Assembly (NCBI GenBank): GCA_017618115.1
Contig: JAFZUX010000013.1
Location: forward strand, 1-64,000
Length of the DNA: 64,000 nucleotides
Origin: Bacteroidales bacterium
GTDB lineage: Bacteria > Bacteroidota > Bacteroidia > Bacteroidales > UBA932
Reading direction: 5' to 3'
Positions 15,746-25,669 of the stretch are shown here, piece by piece (the first letter of the stretch is position 1; the number at the start of each line of letters is the position of its first letter). The translations under genes were made by a program, and so were the position numbers. Below the pieces are notes generated by a model, which was given only the letters and a program-made list of their open reading frames with translations, searched no databases and was not told where the DNA came from.

Positions 15746-16372
15746 ATGCCAGGATTAATCGGCAAAAAAATCGGAATGACTTCCGTATTCGGTGCAGATG
15801 GAAAGAACATCCCATGCACTGTAATTGAGGCTGGTCCGTGTGTTGTTACGCAGATTCGTACAGAAGAAAAAGATGGTTATGCCGCTGTACAACTTGCCTA
15901 TGACGAACAAAAAGAGAAACACACCAGCGCGTCTCTTATGGGACATTTCAAAAAGGCAAATACCACTCCTAAACGTAAGCTCGTAGAGTTTGAAAATGAC
16001 TTTGAGGGCGAGCTTAAGTTGGGTGATTCTCTCAGTGTTGCAGACGTTTTCAAAAACGAGGACACTTGGGTTGATGTTACCGGAATTTCTAAAGGTAAAG
16101 GCTTCCAGGGCGTTGTTAAGCGTCACGGATTCGGCGGTGTAGGTGGTCAGACTCACGGACAGGACGACAGACTTCGTGCTCCAGGTTCAATGGGTGCATC
16201 ATCTTGGCCTTCTAGAGTGTTCAAGGGTAAGAGACTCGCAGGAAGAATGGGCGGTGATAAGGTTAAGATCCTCAATCTTAAGGTTATCAAGGTCATTCCA
16301 GAAAGCAATCTGTTATTGGTAAAAGGTTCTATACCGGGTGCATCCGGTTCTTATGTAATTGTGGAGGGATAG
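15746..16372 (+). CDS. rplC: Ribosomal protein L3
   Basis: 208 residues. Recognised from [34 protein letters not shown], the loop block [20 protein letters not shown], and [17 protein letters not shown] near the end. L3 is an early 50S assembly protein that reaches toward the peptidyl-transferase centre. It is the first gene of the cluster; the usual rpsJ (S10) in front is absent, and the promoter and leader lie directly upstream. rplD follows after 4 bp. Confidence 0.97.
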   Translation: MPGLIGKKIGMTSVFGADGKNIPCTVIEAGPCVVTQIRTEEKDGYAAVQLAYDEQKEKHTSASLMGHFKKANTTPKRKLVEFENDFEGELKLGDSLSVADVFKNEDTWVDVTGISKGKGFQGVVKRHGFGGVGGQTHGQDDRLRAPGSMGASSWPSRVFKGKRLAGRMGGDKVKILNLKVIKVIPESNLLLVKGSIPGASGSYVIVEG

Positions 16373-16376
16373 TATT

Positions 16377-17006
16377 ATGGAATTAGCATTATTGAAAATT
16401 GACGGAACAGATACCGGTAAGAAGGTAAATCTGGACGATGCAGTGTTTGGCATTGAGCCGAACGACCATGCTATCTATCTGGACGTTAAGCAGTATTTGG
16501 CTGCTCACCGCCAGGGCACAAGCAAGACCAAAGACAGAAGCGAAGTTGCTTACAGCACCAAGAAGATTATTCGTCAGAAGGGTAGCGGTGGCGCACGTCA
16601 CGGTTCCATTAAGGCAAATATCTATGTAGGTGGTGGTAGAGCTCACGGTCCAAGACCAAGAAACTACGACTTCAAACTTAACAAGAAGGTTAAACAACTT
16701 GCACGTTTCTCAGCCCTCTCATACAAGGCTAAGGAGTCTGCAATTGCCGTAGTTGAGCCGTTTACAATGGAAGCTCCTAAGACTAAAGAGTTTGCAAAAA
16801 TCCTTAAGAACATCAAGGTTAATGACCGTTTGGTTCTCTTTGTAGTTCCTGAAAGAACACAGAACGTTGTTCTCTCTGCACGTAACCTGGAGAACGTAAT
16901 GGTTTCTACACCTAACAATCTCAATACCTACGACATTATGCGTGCTTATTCCGTAGTGTTCGTAAACGGTGCCCAGGATTCTCTTAAGGTAGAGTACAAA
17001 CGTTAA
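16377..17006 (+). CDS. rplD: Ribosomal protein L4
   Basis: 209 residues from the ATG at 16377, which directly follows the rplC stop (16372). Family blocks: VFGIEPNDHAIYLDVKQYLA, RQGTSKTKDRSEV, KIIRQKGSGGARHGSIKANI (the loop that enters the exit tunnel) and GPRPRNYDFKLNKKVKQLA. It is a 50S protein and, in other phyla, the autoregulator of its operon. rplW follows after 12 bp. Confidence 0.97.
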   Translation: MELALLKIDGTDTGKKVNLDDAVFGIEPNDHAIYLDVKQYLAAHRQGTSKTKDRSEVAYSTKKIIRQKGSGGARHGSIKANIYVGGGRAHGPRPRNYDFKLNKKVKQLARFSALSYKAKESAIAVVEPFTMEAPKTKEFAKILKNIKVNDRLVLFVVPERTQNVVLSARNLENVMVSTPNNLNTYDIMRAYSVVFVNGAQDSLKVEYKR

Positions 17007-17018
17007 AATCAGAGAATT

Positions 17019-17309
17019 ATGGGAATTTTAGTAAAACCGATTGTAACTGAGAAGATGACGGCTGAAGGAGAAAAGAGAGGCCGTTATGGATTCATCGTAG
17101 ATAGCAATGCAAACAAAATTGAGATTCGCAAGGCTGTCGAGGAGATGTATGGTGTAACAGTAAAAGATGTCAACACCGTTAATTATAATGGCAAGGCAAA
17201 GAGCCGTTATACAAAGGCAGGTCTTCTTACAGGAAGAGCTAACAAGTATAAGAAGGCTTATGTAACTCTTGCCGGTGATGACAAGATTGATTTCTATAGC
17301 AACATTTAG
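17019..17309 (+). CDS. rplW: Ribosomal protein L23
   Basis: 96 residues with [40 protein letters not shown] and [20 protein letters not shown]23 lies at the tunnel exit and docks trigger factor and SRP. Short intergenic gaps on both sides (12 and 2 bp) place it firmly in the operon. Confidence 0.97.
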   Translation: MGILVKPIVTEKMTAEGEKRGRYGFIVDSNANKIEIRKAVEEMYGVTVKDVNTVNYNGKAKSRYTKAGLLTGRANKYKKAYVTLAGDDKIDFYSNI

Positions 17310-17311
17310 AG

Positions 17312-18136
17312 ATGGGAGTACGTAAATTTAAACCGGTAACACCCGGTCAAAGAAATAAGGTAATTAGCGCATTTGACGAAGTTACCTGCACTGTTCCGGA
17401 GAAGAGTCTGCTGGAGCCTCGTAAGAGCAGCGGCGGCCGTAACAATGAGGGACACATGACAATGCGTTATATTGGCGGTGGTCACAAGAAGATGTACCGT
17501 ATCATTGACTTCCTAAGAGACAAGGATGAGTACACTGCAACCGTCAAGACAATTGAATATGATCCTAACCGTAGTGCAAGAATCGCACTCGTAGTTTATC
17601 AGGATGGTGAGAAGCGTTACATCATTGCTCCTAAGGGCATTAAGGTAGGCCAGGTGATTGCATCAGGCGCCGGAGTTGCTCCTGAGGTTGGTAACACTCT
17701 TCCACTTTCAGAGATTCCTCTGGGAACTAACGTTCACAACATTGAGCTTATCCCTGGACAGGGTGCTGCAATGGCACGTAGCGCAGGATGTTACGCTCAG
17801 TTGGTTGCAAGAGAGGGTCGCCACGCAGTTCTTAAGTTGCCTTCAGGCGAGACAAGAATGGTGTTGGTAACTTGCCGTGCAACCGTTGGAATAGTTTCCA
17901 ATCCTGACCATAATCTTGAGTCCCACGGAAAGGCTGGCCGTAAGAGATGGCTTGGTATCAGACCAAGAAACAGAGGCGTTGTTATGAACCCAGTAGATCA
18001 CCCAATGGGTGGTGGTGAAGGACGCGCTTCCGGAGGTCACCCTAGAAGTAGGAAGGGTCTTCCTGCAAAGGGTTACAAGACACGTAATCCTAAGAAGACT
18101 TCTAAGAAGTTCATTATTGAAAGAAGAAAAAAGTAA
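17312..18136 (+). CDS. rplB: Ribosomal protein L2
   Basis: 274 residues, normal length. Key blocks: [58 protein letters not shown] and [19 protein letters not shown], which contains the conserved His region tied to peptidyl-transferase activity. It starts 2 bp after the rplW stop. Confidence 0.98.
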   Translation: MGVRKFKPVTPGQRNKVISAFDEVTCTVPEKSLLEPRKSSGGRNNEGHMTMRYIGGGHKKMYRIIDFLRDKDEYTATVKTIEYDPNRSARIALVVYQDGEKRYIIAPKGIKVGQVIASGAGVAPEVGNTLPLSEIPLGTNVHNIELIPGQGAAMARSAGCYAQLVAREGRHAVLKLPSGETRMVLVTCRATVGIVSNPDHNLESHGKAGRKRWLGIRPRNRGVVMNPVDHPMGGGEGRASGGHPRSRKGLPAKGYKTRNPKKTSKKFIIERRKK

Positions 18137-18154
18137 CGGAATAAATTAAAGATT

Positions 18155-18430
18155 ATGAGTCGTTCAATTAAAAAAGGCCCGTATATCGAGGCATCTCTGG
18201 AAAAGAGAATTCTTGCCATGAATGAGTCTGGTAAGAAGGAGGTTGTGAAGACTTGGTCCAGAGCCAGCGTGATTTCACCTGACTTTGTAGGACATACAGT
18301 AGCCGTTCACAATGGAAACAAATTTATTCCCGTTTACGTAACTGAAAATATGGTTGGTCACAAACTCGGCGAGTTTGCTCCTACCCGTACTTTCAAAGGC
18401 CACTCAGGTAACCGTAAGGAGAACAAGTAG
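18155..18430 (+). CDS. rpsS: Ribosomal protein S19
   Basis: 91 residues: [40 protein letters not shown] and [20 protein letters not shown]. It sits in the 30S head near S13. It lies 18 bp after rplB and 34 bp before rplV. Confidence 0.97.
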   Translation: MSRSIKKGPYIEASLEKRILAMNESGKKEVVKTWSRASVISPDFVGHTVAVHNGNKFIPVYVTENMVGHKLGEFAPTRTFKGHSGNRKENK

Positions 18431-18464
18431 GCTGTAAAGATTTAACGATTAAAGAATTACAGAA

Positions 18465-18884
18465 ATGGGAAAAAGAAAAAGAGAAATGGCCGAGCGCCAG
18501 AAAGCCATAAAAAAGCAGACAGCTGTAGCAAAGCTGAATGATGTGCCTACTTCTCCACGTAAAATGCGTTACAGCGCAGATACCATCAGAGGAGTAGAGG
18601 TAAACAAAGCTCTTGACATTCTGAAATATTCTAAGAAAGAGGCATCTAACAAGCTTTATAAGCTCCTCAAGAGTGCTATTGCAAACTGGGAGAGCAAGAA
18701 TGAGGCAGACCGCAAAGAGCTTGATAACGGTAACGTTATTGTAAAGACCATTATGGTAGACGAGGGACGTACACTTAAGAGAATCAGAACAGCTCCTCAG
18801 GGAAGAGCTGCAAGAATTCGCAAGCGTTCTAACCACGTAACTATAGTATTGGATAAGAAATCACCAAAAGCGGAGGAGAAATAA
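18465..18884 (+). CDS. rplV: Ribosomal protein L22
   Basis: 139 residues. [20 protein letters not shown] and the terminal hairpin region [20 protein letters not shown], then NHVTIVLDK, are diagnostic. The N-terminus carries a basic extension ([18 protein letters not shown]) before the conserved domain. L22 lines the nascent-chain tunnel. rpsC begins 1 bp after its stop. Confidence 0.96.
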   Translation: MGKRKREMAERQKAIKKQTAVAKLNDVPTSPRKMRYSADTIRGVEVNKALDILKYSKKEASNKLYKLLKSAIANWESKNEADRKELDNGNVIVKTIMVDEGRTLKRIRTAPQGRAARIRKRSNHVTIVLDKKSPKAEEK

Positions 18885-18885
18885 T

Positions 18886-19635
18886 ATGGGACAGAAAACC
18901 AATCCAATTAGCAACAGACTTGGAATTATCCGCGGATGGGATTCCAACTGGTATGGCGGAACAGATTACGCCGGAAAGATTCTTGAGGATGACAAGATTC
19001 GTAAGTATCTGAACGCAAGACTTTCCAAAGCTAACATCTCTAAGATTGTCATTGAGAGAACTCTTAAGCTTATAACCGTAACTATCCACACTGCAAAGCC
19101 GGGTCTTATCATTGGTAAGGGCGGTCAGGAGGTAGATAAGCTGAAGGTTGAGCTTAACAAGATCTCCAACAAGGATGTTCAGATTAACATCTTTGAGGTT
19201 AAGAGACCTGAGGTTGATGCTAACATTATTGCAAACAGCATCGCTCGCCAGGTTGAGGGCCGTGTATCTTACAGAAGAGCTATCAAAATGGCCGTTGCAT
19301 CTGCAATGAGAGCCGGTGCCGAGGGTATCAAGGTTCTTATCAGCGGACGTCTGGGCGGTGCCGAAATGGCTCGTACTGAGATGTTTAAGGAGGGTAGAAC
19401 TCCTCTCCACACTTTCCGTGCAAACATTGATTACGCTTTGGCTGAGGCAAATACCAAGGTTGGTATTCTCGGTATAAAGGTATGGGTTTGCAACGGTGAG
19501 GTTTACGGAAAGAGAGACCTTACTCCTAATGCAGGCGTTAATGCTAACGAGCGTGCTCGTTCTGCTGAGGGCAGAGGCGAGAGACGTTCAAGAGGCGCAT
19601 CCCGTGGCGGACGCAAGAAAGCTGCGAACGCTTAA
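18886..19635 (+). CDS. rpsC: Ribosomal protein S3
   Basis: 249 residues. [20 protein letters not shown], the KH-type element [18 protein letters not shown], and [20 protein letters not shown] identify it. The C-terminal tail is Arg/Gly/Ala-rich ([17 protein letters not shown]). In Bacteroidota rpsC is normally followed by rplP, rpmC and rpsQ. Here a strong terminator follows 25 bp after the stop and the next gene is on the other strand. Confidence 0.97.
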   Translation: MGQKTNPISNRLGIIRGWDSNWYGGTDYAGKILEDDKIRKYLNARLSKANISKIVIERTLKLITVTIHTAKPGLIIGKGGQEVDKLKVELNKISNKDVQINIFEVKRPEVDANIIANSIARQVEGRVSYRRAIKMAVASAMRAGAEGIKVLISGRLGGAEMARTEMFKEGRTPLHTFRANIDYALAEANTKVGILGIKVWVCNGEVYGKRDLTPNAGVNANERARSAEGRGERRSRGASRGGRKKAANA

Positions 19636-19660
19636 TTAAGGCATAACCTTAATAAACAGA

Positions 19661-19690
19661 AAGGGGATGATTTTTTGATCATCCCCTTTT
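19661..19690. terminator. Terminator ending the ribosomal operon after rpsC
   Basis: AAGGGGATGAT and ATCATCCCCTT pair perfectly (11 bp, T-rich loop) and are followed by TTTTCTTTTG. It also stands downstream of the convergent FadL-like gene. Confidence 0.88.
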
Positions 19691-19710
19691 CTTTTGTTGT
19701 TACTATTTCA

Positions 19711-21054
19711 TTAGAAACTGTATTCAACTCCTATACCGAAGCATCTGCTTGTGCGGCTGTAAGTAGTTGTGCCTACCTCTGTTACACTGGTGTGCTTCCT
19801 GTAGAAAGTGTGGAAGTAACCGGCGTTGAGTTTAAGGTTCTCGGTAACGCTGTACTCCAGACCCACTGCGGAAGACCAGGCACTCATTATGAATGAGAGG
19901 TCTGAGTAGTTTGCCTTCTCCTGTCTGTAGAAGGTCTTCTGGAAACCTGCGCTGAGTGTGAGTTTGTCTGTTACGTCATACTCCGTTCCGAAGACCATCT
20001 CATTGGTATCCTGAAGGAGAGATTTTCCCCACTGTCTGGTAGCACGGTCAAAGTAGTGGTTGTATCCCATATCAATGCGGAGTCCTGCTATAGGCTGGAT
20101 TTCAGTGCCTAAGGCAAGCATACCGGGCATATCTGCTTTGTGCTTTGCACCATCGAGGAACTGCTTGAACGGAGCAAACTGAGGGCTGCCGCTGCCGGCA
20201 AGGTTGTTAAATGTCTCGCTGTTATTTGATTTGCTCTTCAATGTAAGATGAGAGAGAAACTCGTAACGGGCGGAGAAGTTGACAAAGTCACTTGGACGCC
20301 AGTCAATGGCAACGATAGGGGCCAAACTTGTTCCGGTCTGTTTGCAGTCCAGAACAATGTTGTTAGGAACATCAATTATGGTACCTGCTGTTGTTCTGTA
20401 AGTTATATCCTTTATGGTTCCGGTATATTTGTTGGATCCGAAGATGGCGCGCAATCCGAGGCTGACGCTCAACTCCTCAGTTACCGCTTTGGCGGCTGTA
20501 AGGGTGAGGCCGTAGTACAAAGACTTTCCCTCCACGTAGTTGGTTAATGAGTAACCTCCGAAGTTGGTTCCCAGAGTTGATATACCGTTCTGACCTACAA
20601 GGGCTTCCAGAACTCCAATTCCGCTGTTGAATTTGCATTTTCCGCCACCGCCTACAACGTTGAAGCCGAGTTGGAATGACCATCCCTGAACGTTATAAGC
20701 GAGGTAAAGTGATGGCTGGATTGGAACGCTTGCCTTTCCTTTAAACAGGCGGCTGAAACTTCCGTCTGCCTCCTGAGTTCCGGGATTGAGGTAGTTGGCT
20801 CCAAAGAGCTGTCCGTATGAGGATTTTGAATTTCTGGTCTGAATAGGAACCTGCCAGTTGAACTGGACGTGGAAGCCATCCTTTAAGAAACTTACTCCTG
20901 CCGGATTATAATAAACTCCGTCTATCCCGATGGCTGCCTGGCGAGCCGGGTTGCGGAGGAATTTAATGCTTTGATTTGTGTTTGTAAGATAATCTCCTGC
21001 AAATGAGCTGATTGAGATGAACAAAATCAGCGCTGAAATCAGTGTCTTCTTCAT
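19711..21054 (-). CDS. FadL/OmpP1-family outer-membrane transporter
   Basis: 447 residues with a signal peptide (MKKTLISALILFISISSFAG). The N-terminal hatch motif is present: NQSIKFLRNPARQAAIGIDGV YYNPAG, as in TodX/FadL proteins, followed by amphipathic strands to a terminal GIGVEYSF with aromatic last residue. Such barrels admit hydrophobic molecules such as long-chain fatty acids; the substrate here is not known. A -7 box TATATTTG lies 44 bp upstream. It is divergent from the serine hydrolase. Confidence 0.85.
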   Translation of the reverse strand: MKKTLISALILFISISSFAGDYLTNTNQSIKFLRNPARQAAIGIDGVYYNPAGVSFLKDGFHVQFNWQVPIQTRNSKSSYGQLFGANYLNPGTQEADGSFSRLFKGKASVPIQPSLYLAYNVQGWSFQLGFNVVGGGGKCKFNSGIGVLEALVGQNGISTLGTNFGGYSLTNYVEGKSLYYGLTLTAAKAVTEELSVSLGLRAIFGSNKYTGTIKDITYRTTAGTIIDVPNNIVLDCKQTGTSLAPIVAIDWRPSDFVNFSARYEFLSHLTLKSKSNNSETFNNLAGSGSPQFAPFKQFLDGAKHKADMPGMLALGTEIQPIAGLRIDMGYNHYFDRATRQWGKSLLQDTNEMVFGTEYDVTDKLTLSAGFQKTFYRQEKANYSDLSFIMSAWSSAVGLEYSVTENLKLNAGYFHTFYRKHTSVTEVGTTTYSRTSRCFGIGVEYSF

Positions 21055-21097
21055 ATCAATTAATTTTGTTTGTAGGCAAAAGTGCCAAAAAAGTGGG

Positions 21098-21105
21098 CAA
21101 ATATA
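21098..21105 (-). promoter_or_regulatory. -7 element of the FadL-like gene
   Basis: TATATTTG on the minus strand, 43 bp before the ATG at 21054. Confidence 0.5.
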
Positions 21106-21167
21106 CCATTTTTTTGGAAAACAACAGCAATCAAAGATTTTTATGATGTTCTATGGCGGAGCTTGAT

Positions 21168-21175
21168 TATCTTTG
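21168..21175 (+). promoter_or_regulatory. -7 element of the serine hydrolase gene
   Basis: TATCTTTG, 32 bp before the ATG at 21208. No clear -33 element. Confidence 0.5.
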
Positions 21176-21207
21176 TGAGAAGAAAGAAACTATAAAACAA
21201 CAGCTAT

Positions 21208-22428
21208 ATGAAGAAATTCTTTTGTTTGATTTCCCTTCTTCTGGTAGGCTTTTTCTGCTTTGCCCAGGGAACAAGACTCTCCTTTGCAACTCCTGAGAGT
21301 ATGGGTATGGACTCCGAGAAGTTGTCCAAGGTGGATGACATTATGAATAAGTCTATTAGGGACACCACCATTCCGGGTGCAGTTGTCTGTGTTGTAAGAG
21401 GGGACAAGATTGTCTATCTGAAGGCTTACGGAAATAAGGCCGTTTACCCTAAGGTTGAGAAGATGACAACCAATACCGTATTTGATTTGGCTTCCTGCAG
21501 CAAGTGCGTTGGAACAACTCTCAGTTTTATGCAACTGATTGAGAGCGGAAAGGTACGTCTGATAGACAGAGTGGATATGTATATTCCGGATTTTCAGCCT
21601 TATGAGGATGAGAATGGCAGAAAGACTCATATAAGAGTGATAGACCTTATGACTCACACCAGCGGTCTGCCTGCATACGTTAACCCTTCAGTTATTCAGG
21701 AGAAGTACGGCAACACAAATCCGGAGTCTCTTCTGGATTGGATTGCTCACTGCAAGAGAGAGTTCCGCCCTACAACAGGATACCGTTACAGTTGCCTCAA
21801 CTTCATCACTTTGCAGAATATACTCCAGGTAGTTACCGGAGAGAAACTCTGTGACTATGCACAGAAGAATGTCTTTGACCGTTTAGGTTTGGAGTTCACA
21901 ACATACTCTCCTAAACTCCAGAAAAAGAAGAATATAATGAAGCTCGTGGCTCCTACCGAGAAACAGGCGGACGGCAAGTGCCTCCTTGGTGAAGTTCACG
22001 ATCCGCTTGCAAGAGTATGCGGCAACGGAAACTCAGGAAACGCAGGAGTCTTCTCAAATGCTGAGGATCTGGCAGTTATATGCGCCGCTCTTATGAACGG
22101 CGGAGAGTATGACGGCAAGAGAATTCTTGGTCCGCTTACAGTTAAGGCAATGAGGACCGTTCCGTTTGATGTACGCCGCTTTGGTCGTACTCTGGGATGG
22201 GACAATGATGTAATCTACTATACTGCAGGAGATTTGCTCTCACATGAGACATTCGGACATACGGGTTATACAGGCCCTTCCATAGTGATAGATCCTGCTA
22301 CCAAGACCGCAGTGATTATTCTTGCAAACAGAGTTCACCCTTACGATACCGGCGGACTGGCACGTGAGAGAGCAACCGTAGCAAGCGTAGTTGCAGGCGC
22401 AATTACAAAGGTGGATTTATCTAACTAA
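21208..22428 (+). CDS. Secreted serine hydrolase, class C beta-lactamase fold
   Basis: 406 residues with a signal peptide (MKKFFCLISLLLVGFFCFAQ). SxxK is in FDLASCSKCVGTTLS (Ser in SCSK). The Tyr motif is in GYRYSCLNF, and HTG replaces KTG in FGHTGYTGPS. DLMTHTSGLP is also typical of the family. These proteins include esterases, D-aminopeptidases and penicillin-binding relatives, so beta-lactam hydrolysis should not be assumed. It is convergent with aroC and the coding regions overlap by 12 bp. Confidence 0.88.
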   Translation: MKKFFCLISLLLVGFFCFAQGTRLSFATPESMGMDSEKLSKVDDIMNKSIRDTTIPGAVVCVVRGDKIVYLKAYGNKAVYPKVEKMTTNTVFDLASCSKCVGTTLSFMQLIESGKVRLIDRVDMYIPDFQPYEDENGRKTHIRVIDLMTHTSGLPAYVNPSVIQEKYGNTNPESLLDWIAHCKREFRPTTGYRYSCLNFITLQNILQVVTGEKLCDYAQKNVFDRLGLEFTTYSPKLQKKKNIMKLVAPTEKQADGKCLLGEVHDPLARVCGNGNSGNAGVFSNAEDLAVICAALMNGGEYDGKRILGPLTVKAMRTVPFDVRRFGRTLGWDNDVIYYTAGDLLSHETFGHTGYTGPSIVIDPATKTAVIILANRVHPYDTGGLARERATVASVVAGAITKVDLSN

Positions 22429-23445
22429 CAGGTTATCTGCCAGAACTATAGCCGTGATTGCCTCAATAATGACGGGGCATCTTAAGGCAATAGAAACATC
22501 ATGTCTTCCCTTGACGGAAATCTCTTCAACCTCTCCTGTGGAGAGGTTGATTGTTTTCTGCACTTTTGCAATGCTGGCCGTAGGGCGTACGGCAACGGAA
22601 AAGACAATAGGGTTGGAGTTTGAAATGCCTCCGTTTATGCCGCCGCTGTGATTGGTGGCGCACTTTCCCAAAGTACTGATTATAGGGTCATTATACTGTG
22701 AGCCTTTAAGACGGGAAGAGGTAAAATACTCATTGCAATCCACATCAGAAAAATCTCCGAACTCAATTCCCTTAACACCCGGAACCGAGAAGGCAAGCTG
22801 TGAAATCTGAGACTCCAAAGAGGAGAAGAACGGCTCACCCACACCCACTTTAACTCCCTCAGCCACACATCTTATCACGCCGCCCAAAGAGTCACCCTCA
22901 CTCTTTGCCTCTGAAAGCATCTCTGGCCAAAGTGAAGAATCTTTTTCACCTCCAATCTCCGCGATGGATGCCTTAATGGAGATCTTCTCTCCCTTTGAAG
23001 CCAGAACCTTTTTTGCCACCACTCCCGCTGCAACAAGTGCTACAGTCATTCTGCCGGACGATTGACCGCCCCCCTCTATAATGCTGTGATCTTTGTATTT
23101 ACAGAGGTTTACAAAATCTGCATGGGATGGTCTTGGCGTAATGCGGAACTGAGAGTAATCTTTGCCCTGAACGTTTTTGTTTTCAAAAGAGATTGTGATA
23201 GGGGAACCGACCGTCTTTCCGTTTGAAACACCTGAGGTGATGTGAGGAAAATCCTCCTCCTTTCTTGGAGTTGTTCCAAAGAGCAGAGAGTCATAATCTC
23301 CGTTTTTTCTTCTTAGAAGATCCTCTTTAAAATCCTCTTCACAAATCTCAATCCCCGGAGCGGAACAATCTACAATTACTCCAACCTCTTTTGCGTGTGA
23401 CGCTCCGAATATGGTGATTTTGAAATTGTTGCCGTAGGTGTTCAT
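22417..23445 (-). CDS. aroC: Chorismate synthase
   Basis: 342 residues, slightly short for the family. Signatures: GNNFKITIFGASHAKEVGVI at the start, RKNGDYDSLL, RPSHADFVNLCKYKD, IEGGGQSSGRMTVALVAAGV, GIEFGDF and NHSGGINGGISNSNPIVFSV. It converts 5-enolpyruvylshikimate-3-phosphate to chorismate using reduced FMN. It starts 1 bp after the stop of the aroD-aroA fusion, as the last gene of the aroB-aroDA-aroC operon. Confidence 0.96.
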   Translation of the reverse strand: MNTYGNNFKITIFGASHAKEVGVIVDCSAPGIEICEEDFKEDLLRRKNGDYDSLLFGTTPRKEEDFPHITSGVSNGKTVGSPITISFENKNVQGKDYSQFRITPRPSHADFVNLCKYKDHSIIEGGGQSSGRMTVALVAAGVVAKKVLASKGEKISIKASIAEIGGEKDSSLWPEMLSEAKSEGDSLGGVIRCVAEGVKVGVGEPFFSSLESQISQLAFSVPGVKGIEFGDFSDVDCNEYFTSSRLKGSQYNDPIISTLGKCATNHSGGINGGISNSNPIVFSVAVRPTASIAKVQKTINLSTGEVEEISVKGRHDVSIALRCPVIIEAITAIVLADNLLVR

Positions 23446-23446
23446 A

Positions 23447-25666
23447 CTATTCAGTTATTTGAAGTCTCTCCATAAAGGTAGGGAAAGATTTATCTATACA
23501 TTTCAAATTGTCTATCATAATCTTGCTCGGCGTATGGTTAAAGAGAGAACGGAACATTCCGCAAATAATAACGGCCATTGCAATTCTGTGGTCATTATGC
23601 GCTGAGCAGTAGATGGTTGGAAGATTCTCTCCGCCCTCTTTCTCCAACAGAGTCTTTCCTCCCATACCGTTTATTATCATCACATCATCTTCAATTTCAA
23701 TGCAATATCCCATTCTGGAGAATTCCAGAATGATAGCCTCCGCCCTGTTGCTCTCCTTTTTCATAAGCCTGCTCACTCCGTTTATCCTGCTCACTCCGTT
23801 GCAATAAACTGCAAGTGTGGCAAGTATAGGGAAGAGGTCCGGAGAGTTTGTAACATCCACACTGAAAGGCTTTAAGGAGTCTGCTCTTACGGTGACGTTG
23901 TTGAGTTTATCCGAGAAATCTCTTCTGCTGTGGAATCTGTTCTCTGCAACCTCTGCAAAATCTTCATTACTTGTCTTTTCAAAATCCACCTCGGCACCGC
24001 AGGACTCTACCACGGAGAGAATCTTCTCATCCGCCTGGTCTGACTCAACCTCCATATTGTTGATAGTGAGCGTTTCATCCTGCTCAAAACTCTTTTGAGC
24101 AAAGGTGGCGATAGCACCCGCAGCCACAAAATTTGAGGCACTGCTCCAGTCTGAATCCATAAAGAAATCTACCGGATGGTAACTCTGATTACCCGCAATA
24201 TTGAAGATAAATTTGTTCTCTTTCTTTGTAATTCCAATCTTAATGCCGAAGCTGCTAAGAACGTCAATGGTGAGATCTATGAAAGGAGTGCTCACCGGAT
24301 TCTCCACCACCATGGTTGTATCTTGCTTAAGCAGAGGGAGAACCATTAAAAATCCGGATACCGTCTGAGAACTCTCGTTGCCTGATATCGTAAAGTTTTT
24401 CTCCGTAATACCGCCGCTTATTGTTATAGGCAGAAACTCCCCCTCCATCCTTGGATTCTTTGTGGCGGAGCAGACCGCTCCGGATTTTTTTACGGCGGCA
24501 ACAGCGGAAGAGATATCTCTCTTAAGCAGAGTCTCTTCTCCCACGATGGTAATCTTTGAGGTAATGGCTGTCTTGTATCTAATACTTGATACATAGGCCA
24601 TTATAGGCATAAGCAGGCGGGTCAGCAGGCCGGATTCACCAACATCAGCAAGCTGAAAATATTTCCATTTTGCAATGCCGGCACTTCTTATTATGAGCAT
24701 TTTCTCTCCCTTGCTGCTCTTTCCGTCTCTGCTTATCTTAATGACACAGCCGCATTTACGGGCAAATGTTACTGCAGATTTAATATCTCCGCAAGGTTCA
24801 AAATTTCTCAGTATTGTCTGACCGCTTGCAATGGCTGCCGCCACTATTGCCCTCTGTGCTATGCTTTTAGAGCAAGGAATGGAGATGCTCTTTCCCTTTT
24901 TCTTGCGAGCGGTAGGAAGACTCTTCTGGCAGAAGCGGGAGAAGAGTTCACTCTTTGAGGCATCCTCCACCTGAGAAAAACCGCCGCTTCCAACAACTCC
25001 CAACAGCTCTTTATACATCTCAGTAACAGTGTATTGTCCGGCACCGGTCGGATTTCCTACACTGCAGTAGGTGAAAGGAGCACCCATACCTATCATTGCA
25101 ATTCTGGTAAAGCGCCCAATCTCTCCCATAGAGAAAGCAAGCAGATGATCTCTCTCTACACCAAGATCCTTGCAATGGTAAAGCGAGAGCACTCTGGAGG
25201 CCTCTGAAATATTATTGGCTGTAACTGCAATCTTCACGATATCAGCTCCTTTCTTAACACACTCCGCCACCGCCTCTTTCATCTTTTCCATTGAAGGAGT
25301 CTGGGAGAAATTGTGATATGAGAGTATAAGTTTGCAACGGACAGCCTTAGGCTTCTTATCAATTTCCTTTCTTATTCTGGAGATGAAATCATTGTCTGCG
25401 CTAACATCCACATCCACATACGCCACCCCTTTGTTTATGGCTGCAACCATCTGATTCAGAGCAATCTCTCTGCCGTATTCGTCAAACCTGTAGGTGAAAA
25501 TCAGATTGAGATTCTGAGAGATGAGAGTCTCTATATCCTTCAGAGTCAACAGACAGATATCTCCTCTTATCTCCGCAAAACTATGTTTGGAGGCAAGAGC
25601 CATACACTCGGAAAAATTCTTCTCCGATATGCAAGCGCATATTTTTTTCTTGATGCTCTCCTCCAT
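23447..25666 (-). CDS. aroDA: Fused type I 3-dehydroquinate dehydratase and EPSP synthase
   Basis: 739 residues in one frame. Residues about 1-235 are a type I dehydroquinase: LIFTYRFDEYGRE, ILSYHNFSQTP (catalytic His) and GADIVKIAVTANN (Schiff-base Lys), ending CSVGNPTGAGQ. Residues about 255-739 are EPSP synthase: SISIPCSKSIAQRAI, GESGLLTRLLMP, SGNESSQTVSGFLM, DSDWSSASNF, NSPDLFPILA (Asp), RLMKKESNRAE (Glu) and HNDHRIAMA. Both halves keep their key residues, so a bifunctional enzyme for two non-adjacent shikimate steps is expected. It lies 3 bp after aroB and 1 bp before aroC. Gene symbol is descriptive. Confidence 0.92.
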   Translation of the reverse strand: MEESIKKKICACISEKNFSECMALASKHSFAEIRGDICLLTLKDIETLISQNLNLIFTYRFDEYGREIALNQMVAAINKGVAYVDVDVSADNDFISRIRKEIDKKPKAVRCKLILSYHNFSQTPSMEKMKEAVAECVKKGADIVKIAVTANNISEASRVLSLYHCKDLGVERDHLLAFSMGEIGRFTRIAMIGMGAPFTYCSVGNPTGAGQYTVTEMYKELLGVVGSGGFSQVEDASKSELFSRFCQKSLPTARKKKGKSISIPCSKSIAQRAIVAAAIASGQTILRNFEPCGDIKSAVTFARKCGCVIKISRDGKSSKGEKMLIIRSAGIAKWKYFQLADVGESGLLTRLLMPIMAYVSSIRYKTAITSKITIVGEETLLKRDISSAVAAVKKSGAVCSATKNPRMEGEFLPITISGGITEKNFTISGNESSQTVSGFLMVLPLLKQDTTMVVENPVSTPFIDLTIDVLSSFGIKIGITKKENKFIFNIAGNQSYHPVDFFMDSDWSSASNFVAAGAIATFAQKSFEQDETLTINNMEVESDQADEKILSVVESCGAEVDFEKTSNEDFAEVAENRFHSRRDFSDKLNNVTVRADSLKPFSVDVTNSPDLFPILATLAVYCNGVSRINGVSRLMKKESNRAEAIILEFSRMGYCIEIEDDVMIINGMGGKTLLEKEGGENLPTIYCSAHNDHRIAMAVIICGMFRSLFNHTPSKIMIDNLKCIDKSFPTFMERLQITE

Positions 25667-25669
25667 AAC

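Noticed and set aside
21208..22428. Labelling the secreted serine hydrolases (also 34669-36216) as antibiotic-resistance beta-lactamases
   Set aside because: The motifs (SxxK, Tyr, HTG or HGG) define a broad hydrolase fold; nothing shows beta-lactam activity.
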